Made by a program: the position numbers and the translations under genes
From: Devosia beringensis
GTDB taxonomy: Bacteria; Pseudomonadota; Alphaproteobacteria; Rhizobiales; Devosiaceae
Assembly (NCBI RefSeq): GCF_014926585.1
Contig: NZ_CP045422.1
Span: forward strand, 620,001-684,000
Length of the DNA stretch: 64,000 nt
Reading direction: 5' to 3'
Shown: positions 29,116-37,609 of the stretch, in pieces
Numbering within the stretch: position 1 is the first letter of the stretch
Layout of the letters: every line of letters begins with the position of its first letter
Notes under the pieces: model-generated
What the model was told of the DNA's origin: nothing
Databases searched by the model: none
Seen by the model: only the letters and a program-made list of their open reading frames with translations

Positions 29116-29430
29116 CTAGAGGCACATCGAGACGAAGGTTACCGGGGCCAGTGTGACCAGGGTGGCCGCCAGGGCGGCAATGGTGGCGCCGACTCCGATG
29201 CGGTCGATGGCGGTGGGTGCCGTCTGCGGCCGGCGCAGCGCCCTGAGCTGGAAGGCGAGGCAACCGGCCAGCAGGGCGAGCGAGACGATGGCGGCGGCGA
29301 TCAGCAGTGTGCGGTGCAGGGCCGGATCCCAGGCATAGTAGCAGCCGAGATATTGCATTGCGTAGAGCACGATGAACGCCAGCGCCCAGAGGGTGAAGCC
29401 AGGCAGGATGGGCCAGAGGGTCCTGCTCAT
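29116..29430 (-). CDS. Small membrane protein of the oxidase cluster
   Basis: A 104-residue protein with three probable membrane helices. Its ATG overlaps the stop of the subunit I+III fusion gene (ATGA), so it is translationally coupled to the oxidase. I do not recognise a named family. Position and topology suggest an accessory subunit, perhaps in the place of subunit IV. A longer start 42 bp upstream is possible but would overlap the oxidase gene further. Confidence 0.6.
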   Translation of the reverse strand: MSRTLWPILPGFTLWALAFIVLYAMQYLGCYYAWDPALHRTLLIAAAIVSLALLAGCLAFQLRALRRPQTAPTAIDRIGVGATIAALAATLVTLAPVTFVSMCL

Positions 29431-31952
29431 GCCGGTCCTCCCGCATTGGCCAGCAGCAGGATCAGCGCCCAAGCCGGCAGCAGGGCCAGGGCGGCGTAGT
29501 CGGTCCAGAGTACAGACAGGCGCAGATCGGTGGCCCGGGCCGCCGAGACATAGCCCTGGTGCCAGCGCCAGGCGGCGTGACCGGCAATCAGCATGGCCAC
29601 GGTCGTGTGCACGGCACAGTAGAGATAGAGCGCGAAGCGCAAAGCCAGGTTGGCGTGAACGGTGGAGTCACCCAGCAGCACCATGCCCACAATGCAGAAC
29701 AGGGCCGTGGCTCCCGAAAGGCCGGCGGCGCCGAGCAGAAAGGCGGGGGGCGGCTGGCCCGTGGCGTTGAGCGCGCGGGCCCGATGCGCGAGGAATGAGG
29801 CAGCGAAGGCGGTGACCAGCCCGAGGGCTGGCAGCCAGTTGGTGGCGGGCGCGGCGCCCTCCCAGCCCGGCGCGACAACGGCCAGGTAAAGCCCGCCAAA
29901 CAGCAATGACGCGTAGAGCGTGGAATCAACGGCGACGGCAAAGAGTGACGCCCACCAAGTGACATTGTCGGTGACCTCGCCATCGGCGGGGACGGCAGTG
30001 TCCTGGCCGATTTCGATGGGGCCGATATCGCGTTGGGCGCCCAGGTCCCGCGGCCAGAGCAGGAACAGCCCTACCACCAGCGCGGCCCCGATGGGCACGA
30101 TCCAATAGACCTTGAACAGCAGGCCGAGAAAGAACACGCCGGTGGCCAAAGCCGTCCAGAGCGGCATGAAGCTCGAGCGCGGCAGGATGATGACCTGATC
30201 GGGAATGCCGGTCATCATGTCGACGCCGAGCGTCTCCTGGCGGTTGGCGCGGGGGAAGCCGAGATAGCCCTCGCCGCCCGCCAAAGTGGCGCCAAGGCTA
30301 TCGGGATCGAGATCATCGGCGCGCTTGGTAATGGCAGGCAAAGCAGCGAAATTATAGGAGGGCGGCGGCGTGGGCGTCGCCCATTCCAGTGTCCGCGCGC
30401 CCCAGGGATTGCGCGGCGATGGCACGCCAAAGCGGAACTGCATGATGATGTCTATCAGCACCAGGGCAAAGCCCATGGTCATGATGAAGCCGCCAAAGGA
30501 GGACAGCAGGTTGAGCCAGTCCCAGCCCCAGTTGGATGGATAGGTGGAGATGCGGCGCGGCATGCCCATCAGCCCGGTGACGTGCATCAGGAAGAAGGTG
30601 AGGTTGAAGCCGATGATGATCAGCCAGAAGGCGGGCACGGAAAGCCGATAAATGCTGGAGCGGCCGGTGAAGTGGGGCAGCCAGTAATAGAGCGCGGCCA
30701 GCATGGGGAAGACGAAGCCGCCGACCAGCACATAATGCAGGTGGGCGACGACGAAATAGCTGTCATGCGCCTGGCTGTTGAACGGCACCATGGCCAGCAT
30801 GACGCCGGTCAGCCCGCCACAGACAAAGACGATGAAGAAGCCCACGACATAGAGCATGGGAATATCGAATTTGGGCTTTCCGGAAGCCAGCGTGCCGATC
30901 CAGGCAAAGATCTGCACCGCCGTGGGAATGGCGACCAGTGCACTGGCCGCCGAAAAGAAGGCCAAGGCCAGATGGGGAATACCCACCGTGAACATGTGGT
31001 GGACCCAGAGGCCAAAGCTCAAAAAGGCCATGGCGACGATGGCGACGATGATGGCGTTGTAGGCGACCAGAGTCCGCCGGGCGAAGGTGGGGATGATGGT
31101 GGACAGCACGCCGGCGGCCGGCAGGAAAATGATGTAGACCTCCGGATGCCCGAACAACCAGAACAGGTGCTGCCAGAGCAGCGGATCGCCGCCGCGCGTG
31201 GGGTCGAAAAAAGGCAGATCGAAAGCCCGCTCCATTTCGAGCAGGATGGAGCCCAGGATCAGCGGCGGGAAGCCGATCAGCATCATGCCGGCGGTGACCA
31301 GCATGTACCAGCCGAAGATGGGCATGCGGGTCAGCGACATGCCCGGGGCGCGCATCTTGAGGATGGTGACCATGATCTCGACGGCGGCGGTAATGGCCGA
31401 GATTTCGACAAAGGTGATGCCGAGCAGCCAGACATCGGCATTGATGCCCGGCGTGTAGGTGCCCGACGACAGTGGCGTATACATGAACCAGCCGGCATTG
31501 GGCGCATAGCCCGTCACCATGGCGACGATCAGGATCATGCCGCCGAACAGGTAGCACCAGAAGCCATAGGCGGTCATGCGCGGGAACGCGAGATCGCGCG
31601 CACCCAGCAGCTTGGGCAGCATGTAGATCGCCAGGCCCTCGAACATGGGAATGGCAAACAGGAACATCATCACCGTGCCATGCATGGTGAAAAGCTGGTT
31701 GTAGAGTTCCGGGCCGATAAAGGCGCTGTTGGGCGTGGCCAGCTGCGCGCGGATCAGCATGGCCAGCAGGCCACCAATGGTGAAGAAGATCAGCGCCAGC
31801 ACCATGAAGCGCTTGCCCAGAATGGTGTGGTTGACCGAGGACAGCCGGCCCCAGCCGGGTGGCGTATCCCAGATGGCCGACAGCGCCTTGTGCAAAGCGA
31901 TGGGCGAGAGCGGCTCGCCACCTGTCTCGGGGCTGCGCGTGTTGCGGCTCAT
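29427..31952 (-). CDS. ctaD: Cytochrome c oxidase subunit I+III fusion
   Basis: An 841-residue fusion. Residues 1 to about 560 are heme-copper oxidase subunit I: heme a ligand in FTMHGTVMMF, the CuB histidine and cross-linked tyrosine in GHPEVYI, the histidine pair in WVHHMFTVG and the late ligands in VAHLHYVLVGG. After a loop, from about residue 650, come five membrane helices matching subunit III (WWASLFAVAVDSTLYASLL onwards). It reduces oxygen at the inner membrane. The ATG overlaps the subunit II stop. HPEVY marks an A-type oxidase. Confidence 0.92.
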   Translation of the reverse strand: MSRNTRSPETGGEPLSPIALHKALSAIWDTPPGWGRLSSVNHTILGKRFMVLALIFFTIGGLLAMLIRAQLATPNSAFIGPELYNQLFTMHGTVMMFLFAIPMFEGLAIYMLPKLLGARDLAFPRMTAYGFWCYLFGGMILIVAMVTGYAPNAGWFMYTPLSSGTYTPGINADVWLLGITFVEISAITAAVEIMVTILKMRAPGMSLTRMPIFGWYMLVTAGMMLIGFPPLILGSILLEMERAFDLPFFDPTRGGDPLLWQHLFWLFGHPEVYIIFLPAAGVLSTIIPTFARRTLVAYNAIIVAIVAMAFLSFGLWVHHMFTVGIPHLALAFFSAASALVAIPTAVQIFAWIGTLASGKPKFDIPMLYVVGFFIVFVCGGLTGVMLAMVPFNSQAHDSYFVVAHLHYVLVGGFVFPMLAALYYWLPHFTGRSSIYRLSVPAFWLIIIGFNLTFFLMHVTGLMGMPRRISTYPSNWGWDWLNLLSSFGGFIMTMGFALVLIDIIMQFRFGVPSPRNPWGARTLEWATPTPPPSYNFAALPAITKRADDLDPDSLGATLAGGEGYLGFPRANRQETLGVDMMTGIPDQVIILPRSSFMPLWTALATGVFFLGLLFKVYWIVPIGAALVVGLFLLWPRDLGAQRDIGPIEIGQDTAVPADGEVTDNVTWWASLFAVAVDSTLYASLLFGGLYLAVVAPGWEGAAPATNWLPALGLVTAFAASFLAHRARALNATGQPPPAFLLGAAGLSGATALFCIVGMVLLGDSTVHANLALRFALYLYCAVHTTVAMLIAGHAAWRWHQGYVSAARATDLRLSVLWTDYAALALLPAWALILLLANAGGPA

Positions 31953-32614
31953 GGTGCGCCTCCAATGACAGCGGCGTAATCGGCCGGGGCATGCGCCTCG
32001 ACCACAAAGCCCATGGTCTCGTGCCCCTGCCCGCAATATTCGGCGCAGATGCCGCGATAGATGCCCGGCTCGTCGGCCTGCAGGCGGATGACATTGGTGT
32101 GACCGGGAATAGCGTCCATCTTGCCGCCCAGGCGCGGCACCCAGAAGGCGTGAATGACATCTTCGGCGGTGACGACGATATCGACCGGCTCGCCCGCGGG
32201 CAGATGCAAGGTTTCAGTGGGGGCTGCACCCGGACTATCGGGATAACTGAAACGCCATTGCCACTGGCTGGCATGGGCCTCGACCCGAACGGTCGATCCG
32301 CCCGGCTTGGGCAGCAGTTGCTCACCCAGGACCAGAGCGGCGATCAGCAGGCCGATCAGGATCGGGATGGGCATGAGCAGGCCGCCGCCGATGATCCAAT
32401 GCGATGGCTTGATCGACGCAATGAAGGCGGGACGGATGAAGCTGAGGGCCAGCAGGGACAAGACCAGGACAAAAAGGACGGTGGCGCCCCAGAACATCAC
32501 CCACCACAGGGTGGCGATATTGGCGGCTGCAGGGCCGGCGGGATTGAGGGCAGACAGGGGCGTGGCGCAACCTGTGAGCGCCAGCGGCGTTGCTGCAAGA
32601 GCAGCAAACCGCAA
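31949..32614 (-). CDS. ctaC: Cytochrome c oxidase subunit II (lipoprotein)
   Basis: The CuA-carrying subunit. After a lipobox (LALTGC) come two membrane helices and a cupredoxin domain with the CuA ligands in VIHAFWVPRLGGKMDAIPG and GICAEYCGQGHETMGF (two Cys, two His, Met). Electrons from cytochrome c enter here. The stop overlaps the subunit I start (ATGA). The start is unclear: a TTG at 32614 gives a short lipoprotein signal peptide, while an ATG at 32710 gives a longer N terminus that overlaps the divergent DUF2231 gene. I list the shorter form. Confidence 0.8.
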   Translation of the reverse strand: MRFAALAATPLALTGCATPLSALNPAGPAAANIATLWWVMFWGATVLFVLVLSLLALSFIRPAFIASIKPSHWIIGGGLLMPIPILIGLLIAALVLGEQLLPKPGGSTVRVEAHASQWQWRFSYPDSPGAAPTETLHLPAGEPVDIVVTAEDVIHAFWVPRLGGKMDAIPGHTNVIRLQADEPGIYRGICAEYCGQGHETMGFVVEAHAPADYAAVIGGAP

Positions 32615-32629
32615 AGCCAGGGGGCCAGC

Positions 32630-33190
32630 TTGTCCGAACAAGACGCCAAACAAGCCGAAGAAGCCGAAATGCAGTCCGAAGAATCGACGGGAGAGGCCGA
32701 CGCCTCGCATGCCAATCCGCGCATCCGCGACATGGCGCAGCAGGATGTCGGCTCTGCCGTTGCGGTGGCCGGCCACCCCATTCATGCCATGCTGGTGCAT
32801 TTCCCCATTGCTTTGGTGATCTGCACCCTGGGCGCCGACGGCATGTACTGGATCACCGCCGACCCGTTCTGGGTGCAGGTTGGATTGTGGGGAGCCGGCG
32901 CGGCCTTTGCCTTCGGTCTCCTGGCGTCCGCCGCCGGCACGGTCGAACTGCTTGCAGTACCCGGCATTCGCGTGCGGGTGGCCAGCTGGAACCATGCGAT
33001 TGCCGCGATTACCCTGATCGCCATGATCGGCGCCAATTTCGGCCTGCGCATGACCGCGCCAGAGGCCATTCTGCCGCACGGCTTGTTGCTGTCCCTGCTC
33101 TCGGCGGTGCTGACTGCGCTGGCGGGCTGGCATGGGGGCAAGCTGGTCTTTGATCATGGTGTGGGTCTCATCATCTCAACCAAGCACTAA
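32630..33190 (+). CDS. DUF2231 membrane protein
   Basis: A 186-residue membrane protein with four helices and the DUF2231 hallmark GHPIHAMLVHFPIALV near the start of the first helix. The family is often found beside oxidase or copper genes; its role is unknown. AGGGGG at 32619-32624 favours the TTG at 32630. An ATG at 32669 is an alternative. It is divergent from subunit II with little or no gap, and its end overlaps the convergent CopD-like gene by 20 bp. Confidence 0.7.
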   Translation: MSEQDAKQAEEAEMQSEESTGEADASHANPRIRDMAQQDVGSAVAVAGHPIHAMLVHFPIALVICTLGADGMYWITADPFWVQVGLWGAGAAFAFGLLASAAGTVELLAVPGIRVRVASWNHAIAAITLIAMIGANFGLRMTAPEAILPHGLLLSLLSAVLTALAGWHGGKLVFDHGVGLIISTKH

Positions 33191-33671
33191 GGAAGGGGAG
33201 CATCTCGCCCAGGGCGCCGGGGGCAAAAAAATCGTTGATCCAGCCGGCGGTCACCCATTGCGGCTTGCCCAGCACCGTCACCAGAATGGCGGCGATGACG
33301 GTCGCCGTCAGCGTGATGACGATGATGACGCGGCTGGTGGGGTAGGTCTGGCCCGGCTCGAACAGGCGCAGGATGACGAGGCCACTCAGGACATGGATGA
33401 AGACCATGGCACCGACCAAAGCCAGCTTGACCGAGAACCACGGCACGAAAGTGGACTCGACAAAGATCAGGGCCGTGCCCGTCACCACGGCGACGAAGGC
33501 CGCCGGGGACACGAGCTTGATATAGAAGAAGCGCACAAAATTGTGCAGACTGAACAGCGCTTTGTCCTTGAGCTGGCGCCGCTGGCTGTAGAGAAAGGGC
33601 AGGCTCAGCAGCCCGACCGACCACATGGCAATGGCCAGGACATGGACGAATTTGAGGAGAATCGCGGTCAC
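33171..33671 (-). CDS. CopD-like membrane protein
   Basis: A 166-residue protein with four membrane helices and conserved histidines in KFVHVLAIAMW and HNFVRFFY. It resembles CopD/DUF2269-type proteins linked to copper or heme handling. The GTG start at 33671 overlaps the CtaG stop (GTGA), so the two are coupled. In this place a role in oxidase assembly is likely. The family assignment is moderate. Confidence 0.65.
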   Translation of the reverse strand: MTAILLKFVHVLAIAMWSVGLLSLPFLYSQRRQLKDKALFSLHNFVRFFYIKLVSPAAFVAVVTGTALIFVESTFVPWFSVKLALVGAMVFIHVLSGLVILRLFEPGQTYPTSRVIIVITLTATVIAAILVTVLGKPQWVTAGWINDFFAPGALGEMLPFLSAWLR

Positions 33672-34432
33672 GCCTGTCGCGCCTCGCTCTGGCGCAGCCA
33701 GGCTGCCAGGCGCCAGACGGCGACCAGCAGATAAGGCAGGCTGGCCGGGACCCACATGATGAGGCCGGCCAATTGCTGATCGTCAAGGGCGCCCAAGCCG
33801 AAAGCCCCGGTGGTGGCGAAATGGGGCACGTAAAGCGGCTGGCCTGAAAACACCAGCAGCGCCCCGAGCAGGCCCATCTGGATGGTGACGGCGACGAGCG
33901 CCACGATGGCACGGCCCGGCGAGGCCAGCAGGACGGCGCCCCAGAACAGCATGGCGCTGCCCAGCAATGTCAGCTGCATCAGCCAGTAGACGCGCGTACT
34001 GGTCAGGGCCAGCAGATAGGCATCCGGCGCGTGCCAGAGCCAGAAGATGACCGTGTGCAGCACCAGGAGCGGGGTGGCCAGGCGCGGCAAGGCTGACGCC
34101 AAAAATGCGAGCCCGGACCGCTTCTGCTGGATCAGCGCCCAGGCCAGCAGCGGCGCGGCCACGGCGACCAGCAGGACATGATGCACGACCCGGGCGGAGA
34201 ACAGCGCCACCGTGAGGGCGCAGAGCGGGCTGATGAAAATGATCGCCAGTACGCCCATGCCGGCAGCGAAGCTGGCACTGGCGCGGCTGCGCAGGGGCCG
34301 GCCGAACCAGAACAGGACTGCGGCGGCAAGCACGACTGAAAGCAGGACCGGATCAAAATTCCACCGCTCCCAGAGGTTTTCCGGGAGCGGCGACGGGCCA
34401 CAATAGCTCATGATGGACAAGGCGTTTTGCAT
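33668..34432 (-). CDS. ctaG: Cytochrome c oxidase assembly factor CtaG (caa3 type)
   Basis: A 254-residue membrane protein with about seven helices. Histidine motifs RVVHHVLLV, VLHTVIFWLWHAPDAY and a C-terminal MWVPASLPYLL segment fit the caa3_CtaG family needed for CuB/CuA insertion. It is unrelated in sequence to the CtaG/Cox11 of other alphaproteobacterial oxidases. It is the first gene of the small ctaG-copD unit, downstream of the glucose dehydrogenase terminator. Confidence 0.85.
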   Translation of the reverse strand: MQNALSIMSYCGPSPLPENLWERWNFDPVLLSVVLAAAVLFWFGRPLRSRASASFAAGMGVLAIIFISPLCALTVALFSARVVHHVLLVAVAAPLLAWALIQQKRSGLAFLASALPRLATPLLVLHTVIFWLWHAPDAYLLALTSTRVYWLMQLTLLGSAMLFWGAVLLASPGRAIVALVAVTIQMGLLGALLVFSGQPLYVPHFATTGAFGLGALDDQQLAGLIMWVPASLPYLLVAVWRLAAWLRQSEARQA

Positions 34433-34470
34433 GACGGTCCTGACGCTTGAACCAGAATTCTAGTCTGCTC

Positions 34471-34502
34471 TTTGCGGAGAGGTGAAGCCACCTCTCCGCA
34501 AA
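34471..34502 (-). terminator. Terminator hairpin after the glucose dehydrogenase gene
   Basis: A perfect inverted repeat with 14-bp arms (TTTGCGGAGAGGTG / CACCTCTCCGCAAA) and a 4-nt loop, 6 bp after the stop of the minus-strand dehydrogenase and 38 bp before ctaG. It should stop read-through into ctaG. Confidence 0.75.
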
Positions 34503-34508
34503 GGCGCT

Positions 34509-37121
34509 TTAGGGCGTAGCGCTCTCCGGCAGGGCATAAGCGATGAAGTAGTCGCCTATGGGGGTCTCCATGAAGTCATGCCCGCCGGCATTGATGACGA
34601 CGATCTGGCGACCCTCGGCCTCATAGGTCATCGGCGTCGCCTGGCCGCCGGCTGGCAGCACGACACTCCAGACTTCCTCGCCCGTCTCGATATCGACGGC
34701 GCGCAGGATGTCGTCGGTTGCGGCAGCGATAAAGAACAGGCCCGAGGCGGTAACAAAGCCGCCGCCATTATTGGGCGTGCCGATATCGATGGGCAGCATG
34801 GAGGGGATGCCAAAAGGACCATTCTTGCGGGCCGAACCGAAGGGGCGGTCCCACAGCACTTCACGGGTTTCCAGATCGATCGCCGCGATTCCGCCATAGG
34901 GTGGCTGCTTGCACAGCAGGCCGGTGAAGGGCACGCGCCAGCCCGCATTCACCCGGATACCATAGGGCGTCAGAGCCTGCGGGCTCAGGCTACCATGCGA
35001 GCCACCACCGGCATCGGCGTCATAGCTCGGGTCGGTGATCGGCACGACGCCTAGTGCATCGACTTCCTCACGGGGTACCAACTGGTTGTAGTTGGGCATA
35101 TTGTTATAGTTGGTGATCATGATGTTGTTCACCGGATCGACCGCAACGCCACCCCAGTCCACGCCGCCATTATAGCCAGGGAACTGGATCCAGGGCTGAT
35201 CGACGGTGGGCGGGGTGTAGACGCCGTCATAGCTGGCCTGACGGAACTGGATGCGGCACCAGAGCTGGTCGAGCGGCGTCATGCCCCACATGCTGGCCTC
35301 GGTGAGGTTTGGCTTGAGCAGATTGGGGAAGTCGGTGACATAGGGCTGGGTCGGCGACAGGCGCTCGGGCTCGACGCCACCCTGGGGGGCGGGACGGTCC
35401 TCGATATTGACGAGCGGCTCGCCGGTTTCGCGGTTGAGAATATAGAACTGCGCCTGCTTGGAGGGCATGATGATGGCCGGAACCGGGCCGTCAGCGGTGG
35501 GGAAGTCCACCAAAGTGCCCTGCCCGCCGAGATCGTAATCCCAGACGTCGTAATGCACGGTCTGATAGCTCCAGGCGACTTCACCGGTTTCGACGTCGAG
35601 CGCGACGATGGCGGTTGAATAGGTGTTTTCGGCCTCGGAGCGATCACCGCCCCAATAGTCGACGGCAGAATTGCCCATGGGCATATAGACCAGGCCCAGT
35701 TCGTCATCACCCGAGGCAATGGTCCACATATTGGGCGTGCCGGGGGTATAGACTTCGCCTTCTGGCGGCAGACCGGTTTCGCCGGGACGGCCCATATCCC
35801 AGGCCCATTCCAGCTCGCCAGTGACGACGTTGTAGCCGCGGATCACGCCCGAGGGCGCTTCGCGGGTCTGCCCATCGCTGACCTGGCTGCCGACGACGAG
35901 GACGTCCCGCACGAGAGTTGGCGGCGAAGTCGGCGCATAAAAGCCGGGCGCGGTATCGCCAATGCCTTCGAGCAGATTGACGGTGCCGACATTGCCGAAG
36001 TCGGCGCAGGGCTGGCCGGTTTCGGTGTCGAGCGCGATCATGCGCGCATCGTGGGTGAGGTTGACGACGCGGGTGGCGCAGAGATCGGTTTCATCGGCCG
36101 CCGGATCGGCAAAATAGATCAGGCCGCGGCAGGAGGCATTGTAGCCAACGGCGTCGACGGGCGTTTCCGGATCATAGGTCCAGAATTCGGCGCCGGTAGC
36201 GGCGTCGAGCGCGCTGATCTTGTTGAGTGCCGAGCACAGATACAGGCGATCGCCCACCTTGATCGGCGTGTTCTGGTTGCCGAAGGGTTCGTCATTCTCT
36301 GGCAGATCGCCGGTGCGGAATTCCCAGATCTGCTCAAGTTCGCCGATATTTTCAGGGGTAATCTGTGCGAGCGGGGAATAGCGCGCGGCGCGGTGAGTGC
36401 CGCCATAGGCGGGCCAATCCACACCGGTTTCGAACTGATTGTCGACAACTTGTTCGGCCACTGACTGTTCGGCTGCAGGCGCGAGATCGCCAGTCGGAGC
36501 AGCGCCCTCTGCGGGCGCATCCGGGGCAGGTGCATCGGTAGGCGGAACCGCGGGCTCAGCCGGCGACAGTGGCGCGGTCGGCGCTGGCGCGGGAGTCTGC
36601 TCAGGGGTGACTGGAGCAGCCGGCGTTTCAACCGGTGCAGGGGTTTCGGTGACCGGTGGCGGCGTCGTTTCCTGCGCCACAAGATTGCCATCGCGCACGG
36701 CGCTCAGGCCCAGCAGGGAGGCGCCCACGGCGACAACTGCGGCGGCCGCTGCGGCCATGGCACGGCGCGGCGCTGCTGTGCGGCCTTTCAATGCCGGGAT
36801 GGTCAGCAGCACTAGAACCAGAATCACGGTCGGCGCGACCAGGCGCGGCACCTGGGCCCAGCCGTCGAGCCCGGCTTCCCACAGTGCCCAGACCAGCGTG
36901 CCGAGATAGGTAACGAGATAAATCCACACGCCGGTCATTTGCTGACGGAACAGGAACCAGGCAGAAGCCAGCAGGCCGAGACCGGCCAGCGCATAGTACC
37001 AGGAGCCGCCCAGCGTGATGAGATAGAGGCCGCCGAGCATTATTGGCAAGCCGAACAGCACCATCACGACAGCCAGCGCCACCGTCCCCCAATAACCGAA
37101 TGAGTGACTGGGATTGGACAT
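34509..37121 (-). CDS. gcd: Membrane-bound PQQ-dependent glucose dehydrogenase
   Basis: An 870-residue quinoprotein. Five membrane helices (about residues 10-150) anchor it and deliver electrons to ubiquinone. A Pro/Ala/Glu/Thr-rich linker of about 75 residues (roughly 155-230) leads to the periplasmic eight-blade PQQ propeller, which begins DWPAYGGTHRAARYSPLAQI. Typical Gcd stretches include GFYAPTSPPT, VHYDVWDYDLGGQ and the late AGGHDF. It oxidises glucose to gluconolactone. The start is the ATG just before the first helix. No pqq genes are in the window. The linker is much longer than in the E. coli enzyme. Confidence 0.9.
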   Translation of the reverse strand: MSNPSHSFGYWGTVALAVVMVLFGLPIMLGGLYLITLGGSWYYALAGLGLLASAWFLFRQQMTGVWIYLVTYLGTLVWALWEAGLDGWAQVPRLVAPTVILVLVLLTIPALKGRTAAPRRAMAAAAAAVVAVGASLLGLSAVRDGNLVAQETTPPPVTETPAPVETPAAPVTPEQTPAPAPTAPLSPAEPAVPPTDAPAPDAPAEGAAPTGDLAPAAEQSVAEQVVDNQFETGVDWPAYGGTHRAARYSPLAQITPENIGELEQIWEFRTGDLPENDEPFGNQNTPIKVGDRLYLCSALNKISALDAATGAEFWTYDPETPVDAVGYNASCRGLIYFADPAADETDLCATRVVNLTHDARMIALDTETGQPCADFGNVGTVNLLEGIGDTAPGFYAPTSPPTLVRDVLVVGSQVSDGQTREAPSGVIRGYNVVTGELEWAWDMGRPGETGLPPEGEVYTPGTPNMWTIASGDDELGLVYMPMGNSAVDYWGGDRSEAENTYSTAIVALDVETGEVAWSYQTVHYDVWDYDLGGQGTLVDFPTADGPVPAIIMPSKQAQFYILNRETGEPLVNIEDRPAPQGGVEPERLSPTQPYVTDFPNLLKPNLTEASMWGMTPLDQLWCRIQFRQASYDGVYTPPTVDQPWIQFPGYNGGVDWGGVAVDPVNNIMITNYNNMPNYNQLVPREEVDALGVVPITDPSYDADAGGGSHGSLSPQALTPYGIRVNAGWRVPFTGLLCKQPPYGGIAAIDLETREVLWDRPFGSARKNGPFGIPSMLPIDIGTPNNGGGFVTASGLFFIAAATDDILRAVDIETGEEVWSVVLPAGGQATPMTYEAEGRQIVVINAGGHDFMETPIGDYFIAYALPESATP

Positions 37122-37384
37122 GTTGACGCTCCTCAGATTTTTGGCTGACCTTGACCAACGCCACGCGGGGTCGAAGGTTCCGTCCCGGCTGTCCATGATG
37201 TCTTCCGGCCATGACAGAGGCGGCGGCGGCGCGCGGGGCCGACGGACCTCACCACAGGACGTCGGCGCGCACAGGGAACAATCGCCCTGCCCTGTCGTTG
37301 AGACTGGACCGCGGCAGCAGCGCGCGGAGAGCGCAGGACAGGCCCCTATGTTGCCAATGTCCATCAATGCAGGAGGAGAGATTA

Positions 37385-37570
37385 ATGGCTGAACTTGACC
37401 AGAACGAGATCCGCGTCGTCGCCCATCAGCTGTGGGAGCGCGACGGTCGCCCCGAGGGAAAGGCCGATGACTACTGGCATGCGGCGGTCAAGCTGCTGTC
37501 TGCTGAGAGCCATGCCGATGAGACGGAAACGCCCGCGCCCATCCTGCCGGTACCGCCGGCGCCGGTCTGA
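37385..37570 (+). CDS. DUF2934 small protein
   Basis: A 61-residue soluble protein with the DUF2934 pattern IRVVAHQLWERDGRPEGKADDYW followed by an acidic, proline-rich tail. A strong AGGAGGAGAG precedes the ATG. It is transcribed away from the glucose dehydrogenase across a 263-bp gap where I see no clear operator. Function is unknown for the family. Confidence 0.8.
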   Translation: MAELDQNEIRVVAHQLWERDGRPEGKADDYWHAAVKLLSAESHADETETPAPILPVPPAPV

Positions 37571-37609
37571 GCTCATAAATGGCGCTTGCCTGGCCAATCC
37601 CAGGGATGG

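Noticed and set aside
30033-31979. A 648-codon plus-strand open frame across the oxidase subunit I gene
   Set aside because: It is antisense to clear heme-copper oxidase motifs, has Gln/His/Asp-rich low-complexity text and arises from GC-rich codon use.
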